From Hyperoplus lanceolatus (lineage: Eukaryota; Chordata; Actinopteri; Uranoscopiformes; Ammodytidae): DNA of 64,000 nucleotides. Under the pieces are notes generated by a model. It was not told the DNA's origin. It made no database searches and saw nothing but the letters and a program-made list of their open reading frames with translations. The stretch's first letter is position 1, and each line of letters starts with the position of its first letter. This document shows, piece after piece, positions 51,034 to 59,283 of the stretch. A program made the position numbers and the translations under genes. The DNA is taken from positions 16,008,001-16,072,000 of the forward strand of contig CM049400.1 in NCBI GenBank assembly GCA_026929865.2, read 5' to 3'.

Positions 51034-54000
51034 CAATTGTATCTTACTTAGGGCAGTGGAAGATGAACAGACAGAAAAAGGGGAACAAAGCAAGGGCTTC
51101 AACTTGTAGGGAATTTATCACCCACCCACTGACATTTTGTTGCATGCAGAAGTCCCACTCTGTCTTTTCTCTCAACCGCCCATCCCCATTCACAGCCATT
51201 CTCTCTCTCTCTCTCTTTCTCAAGTTATGGCCTTTTTCCTGTGGGTGGAATAAATAAGTTATTACATCATGTGTCCTGAGGCTTAGCAAGGGCCGTTTGA
51301 ATATAAATAGTTAATTTGCCTCTGTAGTGGAGGCTTTTCGCTTTATGCCATATAAAAACATTTGTAATTACTTTTCTTCTTCTTTTTTCTTTTTTTAAGG
51401 TAGAGCAGGGTGACTGTTTTGGTTGACTGGAGATGCAAGATGAAATTGCCTTACACAAATAAGTCTTCCGAGCGTTTTTTCAGTCCAAACTGCGTCTCAG
51501 ACAGGATGGGAGCGGTGTGTGAGAGCGATGGGCTTGGCTCAGTGCAGGAGCCTGTGAGTTGTAATGACAATAAGGAGTGAACAGCCTGTGTGATGCTGTA
51601 GACAATTTGAATACAGAGTGAAATTGTTGTTGAATTTTGCCAAGAATTTGAATGGGAGCACCTCTTTTGAATGATTATTGTCTCGGATGTATTCTTGAGA
51701 GAGATGCTAACACTATTCAGCAACTAACTCTCTGTGGGTTGTTTTATATACTCTGCACAACATCATCATTTCTTTTGGCAGTCGGGAAGTTGCCACTGGA
51801 TGCCAAGGTGGTGTGTGTGTGTGTGTGTGTGTACTGTAGTGTTGCTGCTTTGAGAAAAAAACCTAAAAGTGTTGTCCTTGACATGACCTCTTAATCGCCT
51901 TAGAGTTAATTCCATTCAGTTTTCTGGATCCATGTGTGCACATGACGTCTGTGGCTGCTTTTTGAAGAGATGCCCTTGTTGTTGTAAGTGTGTGTGTAGT
52001 TGTGATGATGGTGTTCCTGGACTTGGTGCAGGGAGGGAAAGGAAAGCAACTCTTGCTTTTTGCCAACAAAAGTATGGCATACAGGAATACACTCATAAAA
52101 GTTATCGCTGCCTATTAACCCACGCTTAGATTGTGCTGCACACAGAATGGAGCGGTGGAAACGGAGGCGGTGGGTGAAACAGTGCAGAGCAGAGAAGTGT
52201 GAGACACAAAGCTAGTATGTTTGCATAGATAATTATTTATCCTCAACAATAGTACGGTTCAGATATTGCATGATGGATACATTAGATGGATACATTTTTT
52301 AAGTATTCTTTTTAGGTATGTTTTAATGTCTGTTTAAGCTGGGGTATATGATTTGGGAGAAAATAGCAGTTGGGATAGAGATATGAATCCAAATACCTCA
52401 ACCACTCCACTAGTGTTCTCTCTGGTCCCTCCTTGACACACTCTACCTGCTGTAGCTCCTCCCTCCGAATGACCCACGTTCATGTCTTTTCAACTAGTGT
52501 CTTTCCCGGTCTTTCCTCGTATCCTTGCTGTCTTAGCGGTGTAAGTAGTTGTTGTTAAACGGGAAATAGGACATTTAGGGGCCGTTGATTGTAGACATGG
52601 CTGCTTTTTGTTGGCTGTCGTAGGTCCAACCTGTCAGACTGCTAGGGTCGTGAACGCTCACGCAACTGACGCAACAACGTCGGTGCCAAAGTGAATGGAC
52701 AGTCGAAACAGCCAATAAAAACGGAGAATCGGAGCCTCGCTCTGATTGGTCAAAGTTTACATGAGCTGTGGCAATTTTTGGGGGCGGCACACAGAGGCCG
52801 GGGAGAGCAAAGTGATTAGATATTCTCAGACCACTTCACCTACATATAGCTGAATGGCTAATATGACATTTTTGCCAAATATTACAGTGAAAAAGTTACC
52901 CACCCCAGCTTTAACATGTGTTCTAAAAAAGAGATTTCTAGCCACACACATGGTTAAAATGAAGTCAAAGGCTTAGTAAGGTTAAAAATAAAACACAAAA
53001 CTCTTTATTCCATGAATAATATAATGCATAGCATGTTCTCTTATCTCAGTGCTGCCCCTGACCTGTGACTGACCCCATTCAACCATTTGATACTGAAATT
53101 ACTCATTATTAGGGCTGTGCTAAAAAATCAGTACAGCAACATATCACACTATTTTTTTTTTGGACCAAAAATCTGTGATATCTGTATTTTATCGTCAGCT
53201 CCAAAAATCAATTAAAAAAAATCAAGTTTTAACGGGTTGTGAACTACAACCTTGTTTTTACATGTTTAGGGAACTATGTGGAATATCAATATGCATTATA
53301 TCGTAATGTATCGTGAAGTCCTCGCCAATACCCTGCCCTACTCTTTTAACATGGATTTGTAGAAATAACACAAACGAACATCAGTTGTGGACTTAAACTG
53401 AGAAATGCTTGATGAAATACTTGGTGTCGCATCTACATCCCGTTGAATATACCGCAACATTTGACACCTTACGGCTACTGCTTCAGTAAATTCTCCTTGT
53501 TTGTGTGTGTTTAGTTAATGCTCACCGTGCTTGTCTGGTTGGATAATTCATTCATTTAGTTTGCTGGGTTGTGTAACAATTTGTCGTGAGAGATAATGTT
53601 GCCTGCTACACAAATGACTTGTTGCGTAATTGGTAGTCATAAACCTCTCTCGCTCCAAAAGTAATCAGCAGACAACAAAGCATCTCGTTGCGGTCGCTGC
53701 TGGTCTTATGTTCTTTTGCGGCCAAACACAGCTGCATGATGAAGCGTTGATGTGGTTTATGACCTTCATCTTGAATGCCACTTTTATCAGTTATGAACCA
53801 CAAAAAGCGCACAGTCCTTCAAGCTGCCACCTCAGTTCAACTTCACTTCTGCTCTAGTTTGTTCCCTATAAAACTCTACTTTGGTATGACATCTCTTTTT
53901 TTTGTTGCTGTTGTTGATTCTTGCTCTGATAGATGACAGCGAAATTCTCAAATATAAATGCAAACGACGTGCCCCGGGGTCACAGGAAGAGATTGGTTTA

Positions 54001-54713
54001 AAGGAAACATTTGAGTGGTGAAATTTAGATAACGCATCTCTAAAGTGCATTGAATCTCATTGAATTAAGCAGCAGCCCCTATCCAGTTAAGTGTGTGTTT
54101 AGGGGAAAAAAACATGCTGACATATAGTCTTTTCAAAATGGACTCTTAACCGGAGGTATGGGGGAGAGGGGACATTCATAACAAGAAGGATGGATGGTGG
54201 AATGTGACAAGTTTTAGAAGAAGACTTTGCTTCCCATGGGAGGAACACAGTGCTCCGTCACCCTTACGACATTGTCCAATTAGAGCATATGATTAGTGTA
54301 GACTCTCTCTCGGTGAAATTGAATCTATCAGCCAGGCTCGGATTGCCACAGCTCCCTGCAATTTGGCTATCACTTTGTCTCTGTCAGCGCCGAGCTGCTA
54401 ATTTAAAAACCGACAGAATGGATGATTTCTACTTAAGGCGTAGCTTGATTGAAGCTGATTATATTTCACAAAGGTTTATTATATATTTTTTTTGCAATAT
54501 GGGCACATGGTGGAGGGTGGGTGGGTGAATGTTTTTTTTTGTGGATGCATACAGGTGTTTATGAAAAGAAAGAAGAGTTGAAGAACTTAGCCATCTAACA
54601 TCTCTGTTCTTCTTGTTTTTGCTATCAGACTACCAGAGCCGAGGGCAGACCCCATGGACCACCGGGACCTTGAAGACAATGATTCTGGACCGTCCATGGA
54701 TCATGCTCCCTGA
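5646..54713 (+). CDS. trim44: TRIM44-like protein, spliced CDS of five coding exons
   Basis: Joined exons 5646-6290, 8452-8529, 16787-17071, 33422-33444 and 54629-54713 give about 371 residues plus stop; human TRIM44 is about 344. Order of parts: a UBP-like zinc finger (residues 26-62), a low-complexity linker (about 70-165), B-box type 2 (171-202), a coiled coil (about 242-318) and a short acidic tail. There is no RING or B30.2, which matches TRIM44, a TRIM-family protein that carries a UBP-type finger and is reported to stabilise partner proteins by opposing ubiquitination in the cytoplasm. The block [18 protein letters not shown] and the coiled-coil motif HLVDLKEA closely resemble TRIM44 as I recall it. 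All junctions keep phase. The orthology call rests on memory of the family and not on a search. Confidence 0.82.
6428..6458. mobile_element. Solo end of a TTAA-flanked MITE
   Basis: TTTTCCAAAATCACTGAATC followed by CACCTTTAA closely matches the right end of the complete element at 58561-58920 (TTTTCCAAAATACCTGACTC, CACCTTTAA). The left end of this copy is not identifiable. Confidence 0.5.
6478..6596 (-). mobile_element. LINE 3'-end fragment, same family as the element at 1-1857
   Basis: Read on the minus strand, this segment matches 1690-1800 of the LINE nearly base for base, including CTCTTCACCTGTTGTTGTGT and TTTGATGTATTTGCATTGAA. It is the 3' untranslated part only, as expected of a heavily 5'-truncated insertion. 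Confidence 0.8.
7923..7966. repeat. (CA)n microsatellite
   Basis: A perfect CA dinucleotide run of about 22 units in intron 2. Confidence 0.95.
8452..8529 (+). CDS. trim44: TRIM44-like coding exon 3
   Basis: Acceptor TTCAACTGTAG at 8451 follows a T-rich tract; donor GAG|GTGAGC at 8529/8530. 26 codons, phase 0 to 0, encode residues 216-241 (begins SRQGYDLL, includes [11 protein letters not shown]). The segment links the B-box to the coiled coil and is probably helical. A second AG at 8459-8460 would remove three residues without changing frame, so the exact left edge is ambiguous. Confidence 0.8.
11867..11882. repeat. Poly-C run
   Basis: A near-uninterrupted run of about 14-16 cytosines in intron 3, between ACCAC and TCAACC. 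Confidence 0.9.
12980..13057. repeat. (GT)n microsatellite
   Basis: A long TG/GT run, with GC interruptions at both ends (TGTGCGTG, TGCGTGCG), about 78 bp. It produces artefactual ORFs of Cys-Val repeats. Confidence 0.95.
15241..15277. repeat. Perfect 16-bp hairpin in intron 3
   Basis: GGAATTGGACTTGAAT (15241-15256) and its exact reverse complement (15262-15277) are separated by ATTAA. No flanking target duplication is evident. It may be a remnant of palindromic element ends or a fold-back RNA. Confidence 0.8.
16588..16647. repeat. Common fish dispersed-repeat fragment
   Basis: GCAAGTTTATTTATACAGCA followed by CATTTCATACACAGAGGCAG and AGTGCTTTGCATAAA resembles a repeat tail very common in teleost genomes. 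Family unassigned; recognition is from memory. Confidence 0.5.
16787..17071 (+). CDS. trim44: TRIM44-like coding exon 4: coiled coil
   Basis: Acceptor TATGTCCCCAG at 16786; donor CAG|GTAATA at 17071/17072. 95 codons, phase 0 to 0, residues 242-336. It starts [14 protein letters not shown] and includes [17 protein letters not shown], which mirrors the human TRIM44 coiled-coil block with its ALHLVDIQEA core. Hydrophobic heptads run to about residue 318 ([19 protein letters not shown]), followed by a Gly/Ala/Leu-rich stretch. The coiled coil probably mediates self-association, as in other TRIM proteins. Continuation past the donor adds intronic residues only. Confidence 0.88.
17311..17855 (-). 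mobile_element. Element C copy 2
   Basis: Ends CTGCGTTCCAATA (17311) and TATTGGAATGCAG (17843-17855) form a 13-bp inverted repeat with one mismatch. The content matches the copy at 2585-3392 in reverse: TTAAGTGTCGTTCCAAT, the CTTCTTCTTCTTCTCC tract, GGACATCGCGACC and GTTACGTCATACCAAGG. In place of that copy's 360-bp centre it carries a TTTA-repeat tract. No clear target duplication was found. An ORF crossing it (17464-17934) is fortuitous. Confidence 0.75.
19861..20340. repeat. TAAA/TTTA tetranucleotide block, left arm
   Basis: (TAAA)n-like sequence to about 20018, then (TTTA)n-like sequence, so the block can itself fold back. A matching but rearranged block lies in the right arm at 26850-27262. 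Confidence 0.9.
20564..21197 (+). pseudogene. N-terminal module of a transposon-borne gene, left-arm copy (broken)
   Basis: Exon a (20564-20817) starts [16 protein letters not shown] and is Lys/Arg-rich; TGA at 20742-20744 interrupts it after GITVQ. Beyond the stop the frame continues WQQLRKLNG...VAVFLLLDR to the donor CAG|GTAAGC. Exon b (21102-21197), after the acceptor TTTTATAG, encodes [17 protein letters not shown]... and ends at CGG|TGAGT-like donor sequence (21197/21198). The pattern RVNIG-x-W-x(n)-LLD resembles N-termini of fish transposon-derived proteins. The right arm carries the same exons with the same stop. Its exon b ends differ (AFVKYL here, ISRQTT there), showing where the arms diverge. 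Confidence 0.6.
21443..22390. mobile_element. Tc1/mariner-like short element, split by a hAT insertion
   Basis: Left end AAATTATTCATACCCCTGGC (21443) pairs with GGGTATGAATCATTTTGG (22370-22387) at the right, the hallmark ends of a common fish Tc1-like non-autonomous family. The interior is short once the 688-bp insertion at 21614-22301 is removed. No transposase is present. Confidence 0.65.
21606..22309. mobile_element. hAT-like non-autonomous element
   Basis: Termini CAGGGGCGCAA (21614) and TTGCGCCACTG (22291-22301) are near-perfect inverted repeats with the CAG start typical of hAT elements. Flanks AGTGTATA (21606-21613) and AGTGGAGA (22302-22309) agree at 6 of 8 positions, compatible with an aged 8-bp duplication. 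The minus-strand ORF across its right half has no recognisable motif. Confidence 0.7.
23228..23283. repeat. Common fish dispersed-repeat fragment
   Basis: AATAATAATGGATTGGATTT followed by TTATAGCGCTTCTC and AATCAAAGTGTA resembles a widespread teleost repeat end (usually with TATAGCGCTTTTCT and CAAAGTGCTTTACA). Only the end is present. Confidence 0.5.
23835..24395 (-). pseudogene. Tc1-type transposase, C-terminal half, left copy
   Basis: Minus-strand reading contains [20 protein letters not shown] (about 24330-24250), a stop, then an open stretch with [14 protein letters not shown] and [19 protein letters not shown]. The DPKH block and the later DLNPIENL block carry the second and third acidic positions of the DDE/D catalytic triad family. 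The N-terminal DNA-binding half and first catalytic Asp are missing, so it is inactive. Confidence 0.8.
24322..24770 (+). pseudogene. Tc1-type transposase, C-terminal part, right copy
   Basis: From 24406 the reading matches the left copy: [14 protein letters not shown] and [20 protein letters not shown]. The Asp of DPKH is Asn here, and TAG at about 24649 ends the frame where the left copy has Trp. The segment 24322-24405 is the left copy read backwards and only adds chance residues upstream. Confidence 0.8.
25284..26619 (-). pseudogene. P2X7-C-terminal-domain-like gene fragment, right-arm copy (broken)
   Basis: Three minus-strand exons join in frame: 26619-26366 (same [10 protein letters not shown] start, same internal TGA), 26081-25985 (acceptor TTTTATAG, donor CCG|GTAAGA) and 25544-25284 (acceptor CTTTACAG). 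The last exon reads [12 protein letters not shown]... then [20 protein letters not shown] and [17 protein letters not shown]. The Cys pattern C-x-C-x2-C...CC...C, and the following acidic/aromatic stretch, resemble the intracellular C-terminal domain of P2X7 receptors. That domain also occurs in transposon-associated fish proteins. The early stop makes this copy non-functional. The frame ends at a stop after NTMCFG, where the usual domain continues. Confidence 0.6.
26850..27262. repeat. TAAA/TTTA tetranucleotide block, right arm
   Basis: Inverted counterpart of the left-arm block, rearranged internally. ORFs of Tyr/Leu/Ile repeats here are artefacts. Confidence 0.9.
28559..28803. mobile_element. 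Short MITE (TAGTCT ends) with a 9-bp target duplication
   Basis: ACCTTTGCC lies at 28559-28567 and 28795-28803. The 227-bp insert runs TAGTCTGGCTTGACC (28568) to GGCTTTGCGAGACTA (28794). Its ends resemble the TAGCCTGG ends of the array at 2215-3679, which also made a 9-bp duplication, so the two may share a mobilising transposase (Mutator-like by duplication length). Confidence 0.8.
29335..29369. repeat. (GT)n-(GA)n compound microsatellite
   Basis: TGTGTGTG run followed by GAGAGAGAGA within the hAT-like element. Confidence 0.9.
29776..30415. mobile_element. 640-bp TIR element
   Basis: GGCCAGGACACACTGG (29776) and CCGTGTGTCCTGGCC (30401-30415) form a 13-14 bp inverted repeat. The interior has CGGACGTCC, GACGTCGGCC and TTCAATCGGC-type subterminal inverted motifs and no coding capacity. 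Target duplication is not clear. Superfamily unassigned. Confidence 0.7.
33422..33444 (+). CDS. trim44: TRIM44-like microexon 5 (23 nt)
   Basis: It follows an exceptionally long pyrimidine tract (33360-33419) ending TTTTCAG at 33421, and ends at AAG|GTAAGA (33444/33445). It encodes HNVEAIP plus two bases of an Arg codon, phase 0 in and phase 2 out. Phase 2 matches the start of the last exon. No other short segment between 17072 and 54628 that I examined fits both phases with comparable splice sites. Confidence 0.7.
33994..34405. mobile_element. TIR element D, copy 1
   Basis: Begins TTGTAGGAGCCCAAAAT and ends TTGTGCTCTTACA, imperfect inverted repeats. The interior is packed with ATGTAATAA, TAATGTAAC and CCCAAAATGTAAT motifs on both strands, many in inverted pairs. 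A second copy follows in the same orientation at 34821. No coding capacity. Confidence 0.65.
34711..34753. repeat. (CA)n microsatellite
   Basis: CA run between the two D elements. Confidence 0.95.
34821..35240. mobile_element. TIR element D, copy 2 (right end decayed)
   Basis: Begins TGTAAGAGCCCAACATGTAA and shares with copy 1, in order, CGATAATGT, AAATGCTGAGCC, GTACATTGA, CTCGCTCCATAATGT-like (copy 1 CTTGCTCCATAATGT) and CCCAAAATGTAAT. Its right terminus fades near TTATTACATTGTTGAC. Same orientation as copy 1. Confidence 0.65.
38992..39032. repeat. (GT)n microsatellite
   Basis: GTGT run ending in GCGCGC. Confidence 0.95.
39188..39291. repeat. (CT)n microsatellite
   Basis: About 104 bp of CT repeats with two CG interruptions. 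Minus-strand Arg-Glu ORFs across it are artefacts. Confidence 0.95.
42699..42796. repeat. (TC)n microsatellite
   Basis: About 80 bp of perfect TC, then imperfect repeats leading into a CA tract. Confidence 0.95.
44204..44552. mobile_element. TTAA-flanked MITE (GCTATTGTGCG family)
   Basis: TTAAAGCTATTGTGCGCAAC at the left and GTTTCGCACTATAGCTTTAA-type sequence at the right (44533-44552) are inverted repeats ending in TTAA. TTAA targets are typical of piggyBac and Kolobok elements. 349 bp, non-coding; the ORFs across it are chance. Confidence 0.65.
46373..46387 (+). other. Possible 15-nt cassette exon in the TRIM44-like gene
   Basis: A long pyrimidine tract ending TTTGTTGCACAG (46372) is followed by 15 bases and then AAG|GTGATT. 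Spliced between the microexon and the last exon, it would keep frame and insert SGEPL. The donor is mediocre and the match may be chance. It is not included in the CDS. Confidence 0.2.
50179..50234. repeat. (CA)n microsatellite
   Basis: CA run with one T interruption. Confidence 0.95.
50981..51030. repeat. (CA)n microsatellite
   Basis: CA run with one AAA interruption. Confidence 0.95.
52334..52914. mobile_element. TTAA-flanked MITE (GCTGGGGT family)
   Basis: TTAAGCTGGGGTATATGATT at the left and CACCCCAGCTTTAA at the right (52901-52914) form inverted ends with TTAA. 581 bp. The interior includes GCCAATAAAAACGG and TCTGATTGGTC motifs often seen in fish MITEs. No coding capacity. Confidence 0.65.
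54629..54713 (+). CDS. trim44: TRIM44-like last coding exon
   Basis: Acceptor TTTTTGCTATCAG at 54628. The first base completes the Arg codon begun in the microexon, then [20 protein letters not shown]...DHAP runs to TGA at 54711-54713. The tail is short and acidic, comparable in position to the acidic, Ser-containing tail of human TRIM44. The frame and phase fit only with the preceding microexon or an equivalent phase-2 donor. Confidence 0.78.
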
Positions 54714-55281
54714 CCAGACCCCCTCACTACCGCCCACCTGTCCCTCAATGTCTGCTTCAGGCAGCCATCATTCCTGTTGAGCTGTCAGGCTGGCCCGCTC
54801 TCCCTTGTCAGCCGTCTCCCTTTCGCCCTCCCCTCCCCTCTTGATGCCTGCTGGCAATGAACCGACCTTGAAGAAGGCTGTTGTGTGACACATATGGATG
54901 GCCACGTCTTTTTCTTGCTCCCAAACTTTTTTTCTTTTTCTTTTTTTTAATTCCTCCCCGGCTGCTAACTTTCTTTAATTGAAGCAAGCAAGTTATGTGC
55001 TATCAATTACCATCAGGCTCAATTTCCACAGCCAGTCAGATCCTTGGCTTACTGGAGAAACCCGGCTGACTCAGAGAGAGAGAGAACCGTGCTGAGCTTT
55101 CTGTTAAGCCCAACAGATGTCAGGAATGGGGAAATTATGTGACACGGTGCGCTTCACACTTCATTTATTCACAATATAATTTTTGCCCAGACACAGAAAG
55201 GGAGCATTTGTCAGATGCCACGATGCCTTATGTCGCAGAGAGAATATATTACAAAAGATGTTTCTGTGAGTTATATTTTGA

Positions 55282-55286
<5 letters not shown>

Positions 55287-55314
<28 letters not shown>
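55287..55314. repeat. Poly-A run (28 A)
   Basis: An uninterrupted genomic A stretch followed by GTGTCTTC. It lacks an AATAAA signal just upstream, so it is not a processed tail. Confidence 0.95.
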
Positions 55315-55315
<1 letters not shown>

Positions 55316-56015
55316 TGTCTTCTTTTTCTATGATGTTGTCTCTTCCACTTTCCATCATCACGTTGCCTTCACTCTTGTTTTCCCTCCATCCCCTGCTCTC
55401 CCTGCTGATTTCTTTATGCTTGTTGATTTGTGTGCACTTCCTCGTGTGCTTGTCTATTATCAGAAGCGGGGATATTTTGACACTTATTGATCGGCGAGCG
55501 CCGCTTCTTGCAGTCTTTGTTAGGTGAAAATCGAACTTTAATTTGACTGTGCAGAATAGCGCCCCCGCGGTATCAGCTTTTCTATGTACTGTAATGTAAA
55601 GGCTCATTACTCCTGGCCAATCTGCAGCGTATGACAGATTACGGGCCGGACAAGTGTGCGCACTTTTTACCTTGACCCGCTCAGCCATGGCTTTCACTCA
55701 TGAGATTCCACCGCGAGTCTTGCCTGTGTCAGCGGTTTGGTTTTAATGTGATTGATTCTGTTGCCTTAAATTCTAAATTGAAAAGCGGTGTCACCTGTAA
55801 TTTGTGGGACATGTTTGACAACATCATGACTTCACTGCCGTAGCGCTGCTCTAAGATGCACCGAGTTGTTCCCCCTCACCCTAGGGAAATGTTGCTATGT
55901 CATAAGCCTGTTGAAATAACTACAGCTACAGATCTTTTTTTTTTCCTAGAGCAACAACAGACAGGAGTCATGTTTCATCCTGTTTTTGTTTGTATATTTG
56001 TATCATGAATCTTTA

Positions 56016-56021
56016 AATAAA
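56016..56021 (+). terminator. Poly(A) signal AATAAA of the TRIM44-like gene
   Basis: AATAAA after TCTTTA, followed within 10-30 bases by a T/G-rich CCTGTTTCTATTGGATGTTG. It is the first canonical signal with a plausible downstream element after the stop codon. Confidence 0.6.
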
Positions 56022-56040
56022 CAGCCTGTTTCTATTGGAT

Positions 56041-58560
56041 GTTGAAGATGACTATGATATTTTCACTTTAGGAGCCCTTCCTGCACAGTTGTCCTCTCGC
56101 TAAACACACCACACATATCTGAAAACCATCAGTCATGGAAGACTAAGACATGGTCGGTAAAACCTCACAGGCATGTGATGCTGGACGGAGACGGGAGGGA
56201 AGTGCTGTGTAGAGGGAAATCAGGATGGAGAGAATTTCTAGTTACCCTTCATCAAAATTCAAAGCACCCAGCCATCCACATAGGACTGGGAATCGGAGGT
56301 TTGGGAACAAAAGGGGGGCGGGGGTGATGGAACAGGAGCGCTGTTTAGGGATCTCTTCATCTCCCCAGATACATTTAAAATGCAAACGGGTTCTATGCCC
56401 ACACACCTAGACAAGCCAGAACCCACTTTTCTTCCAATCACAGTCTCAATCATAAAGCCCTTGTCTCTCTCTGCCGCTCAATTTTTCTTTTTCACTCTCT
56501 ACCTCTCCTGCCTTCTAAAAAAAAATCCCCCCATGAAGCTCAAATTGGCTCCACACCTGCGTTCTACCAGAGCTGCTTCATCAAGCCCGAGAATGCTTTC
56601 TCAGCATGTTCGATTGTCTCTGCATCGAGATATTGACTCTAGTCTTGAGGAACTCATTTAGCTGCCTGTGGCCGTTGCTGTCTGGGTGGTGGTAACACAT
56701 CTGGGGGTTTGAATTCTCCTGTGAGTTTCCCTTTACAGATATAATGGGGCTTAATGATTTACAGCATTTGGGCATTGATCCCTCTGCATTCACTAAGTCA
56801 CTGCTGACCGACAGAGCACCAGATCACTCAATCCCTTTTAGAGATTTTTTTTCTCTCTCTCCCTCTTGTGTGTTTTATGGTGTGGCTGTGGCTAAGTGGA
56901 TTTACGTCAGCTGGCAGGGAGGCATAGCTAGATCCCACGTTATCAAAGAGAGGCTGCTTTCTTGTAAAATCATCGTTACTTTGTCCTCTCTGTCGTAAAG
57001 AACAACCGGCTCAAAGAAGGAATAACAAACCTGAAAAGGGACAATGTGCTATGTGGTCGGGTAAGGAAATGAAGGGGAAAGAATTGTCTGATCTAATTTA
57101 GTCAGGGAGAGCACAAGGTTCCCTTTATTTATTTTTTTACACACCCAATTACACCTGCTCTTCCAGGTTCACTTCACTGGGCATGTTCACACAAACACAC
57201 ACACACACACAGACAAACACACACACACACAGCCGTAAGACCTCCTGTCTACCTGACGGGTGAAAAGACACAATTTGTGTGTATTTGCGTTGATGTGAAT
57301 TAATTGCTTCATGGGTTGTGAGATCGAATTACGTGACATGCTTGCTAGTGATGATGACGCTTTGATTGCCGTGTTTTAATAGAGGCGATTTATCTCTGCC
57401 GTCGTTTAAAAGGCTGTTTGAGTCTACATGGAGCGGCTACACCTCCCACCAACCCACTAGGACTTAATGATTCGGTTTATTTGCATGCAGGGACTGCAAG
57501 AGGAATAGGAAATGTATCTGATACTCGGCACACATTGCCTTGCCTATGTATTGTATGTGTATGTGTGTGTTTGTAAGTATTTGTGAGGATGTGCGTTGGC
57601 CTGTGAACAGTGACAGTTTATTTGCAGAGACCCATACCTCCTGTACCATTTCAGAGAAAGTATTGCTTGTCTCACAGTTAATGCAATATGGTATTCGTCT
57701 TTTTCCCCTCAGGCTCTGTACTGTACACAAACACAGAAACAAAGAATATCTCGGCAAAAAAGGCTTCAGTCGAGGGATGCTAACCCCGCACTTTTCACTG
57801 AAACCAGACATGCCTGTAACAAATGCTCAAAGATTGTGTCGTCTTTTGAGTTGTACATTTGAATCTCTTGTGGTGAGTTCTCCGAGTTTTCCAATAATTC
57901 ACATTGGGGAGGTTGACAAAATTAGCATATAGTGGCTATAAAAAATGAGTCCCTAATGCACATAAATGCACCAACAAAAAAAAGGGACCTCCTGGCATTT
58001 CTCGATACCAGGAAGTGCACTCTATGTTTTTGTCTAGATGTTTGTAGTCACAACTCACTTGTGTCTGTTTCCTTTAAATGACTCAACAATGGCAGCTAAA
58101 GCACCTCCGAGAAACGCCAAACAGGGGAATGAATCAATCTCTTCCCAGTCGTTCGATTCTTGGCTCGTACCAGGTCCAGCCGACGGGGGAAAGGTGACGC
58201 GGATTGTGCGCCATCACAGACTGAGTGACGGCAGCAGGCATCTGTCAGACGTGCCAGGTAAAGACAGCTGTCTGGCAGCCCCGAGCTCATGAACAATGAA
58301 TGGGTGGAGACAAGATGGCTGGTGTATCCATCTCTCCCACTGGACAGGTTCCATCACTCTTACCTCCCCCAGTCAGCAAAGACACCTCAGGGCTTCTGCC
58401 TCTAACCTCAGAGCAATCTTTTTCCGTCTGAGCACCCGGCATGGACAAGTAAAGTAATTGTAGGGAGGGAAGGGAACGGAGATTGCGGGGATATTGTGAT
58501 CAAAAGCAGCAGATGAGCGGGCGCGTAACAGGGTTTCACGATGAGGGTTACAGTTAAGAA
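56041..58560. other. Intergenic, nothing recognised
   Basis: No exon with recognisable motifs, no RNA gene. Short CA-rich stretches occur near 57187-57232. ORFs of 60-130 codons here lack domains and codon structure. Confidence 0.6.
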
Positions 58561-58920
58561 TTAAAGGTGGAGTCAGCAGTTCTGTAGAATGCTTCTTATC
58601 AAAATAAAAAAAAAATGTCAAAATCAGTGAATATCTTCTCACGATCTGCTGCTACCTGTCCTCACTGTGTGTGCGCTGGAAAAAAAATCCAGTTTTAATA
58701 CACAGCCTAGGCTTTCTAAACAGGCATGTTGCTAGCTAAGTTGGGCCCCTTTTTCGTTACATACCCTTTGCTTAGGGAACCAGTTTACAAAGCATATATA
58801 GTTAGACTGGAATTTTTTTTAGCGCGCACACAGTACAAAAGGCAAGCGTATCATATTCATTGATTTTGACAAAAAGTTATTTTGACAAACATTTTCCAAA
58901 ATACCTGACTCCACCTTTAA
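58561..58920. mobile_element. TTAA-flanked MITE (AGGTGGAGTCAG family)
   Basis: TTAAAGGTGGAGTCAG (58561) and CTGACTCCACCTTTAA (58905-58920) are perfect 16-bp inverted ends including TTAA. 360 bp. The right end recurs in intron 2 (6428-6458). Confidence 0.75.
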
Positions 58921-59283
58921 GCCTGCAATGTGGTGAGACATAAAACTGTTTGCCTGCGAGGTGATACAGATTGGGATCAATGATGGCAGTGGATGCAGTG
59001 GAGCGGAGCCAGACTGCTTGGTTTCCTCTTGCTGATAATGGAACGTGGCTCTGAATAAAACGAACACCCCGCCTAGATAACACCTAGCGCTGTTCTTTCC
59101 CGGAGCTGTAGCACATAATGCTCGCTCTGTCATGGCTGTGATGAATCATCCTCACCGCAAGGATGAATGTAGAAGTTGGAGGCAAAATAAAACATTTGTA
59201 GGCTGGCTCTCCAGAAACTCCGCCCAAAGGTACGTGGAAGTGAAAACAATATTTGTCTATAGTGTAATATCAAAAACTGAATA

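Larger units (their letters stand above)
33445..54628 (+). other. Intron 5 of the TRIM44-like gene
   Basis: 21,184 bp from GTAAGA to GCTATCAG. Contents: two related TIR elements (33994, 34821), microsatellites (34711, 38992, 39188, 42699, 50179, 50981), TTAA-flanked MITEs (44204, 52334) and a possible 15-nt exon (46373). Stretches 35240-38990, 39295-42695, 42800-44200, 44555-50175, 51035-52330 and 52915-54628 show no gene or element I can identify. Confidence 0.7.
54714..56040 (+). other. 3' UTR of the TRIM44-like gene
   Basis: About 1.3 kb between the stop codon and the first good poly(A) signal. It includes a 28-A run at 55287-55314, which could prime oligo-dT falsely. No conserved RNA element can be claimed from sequence alone. 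Confidence 0.6.
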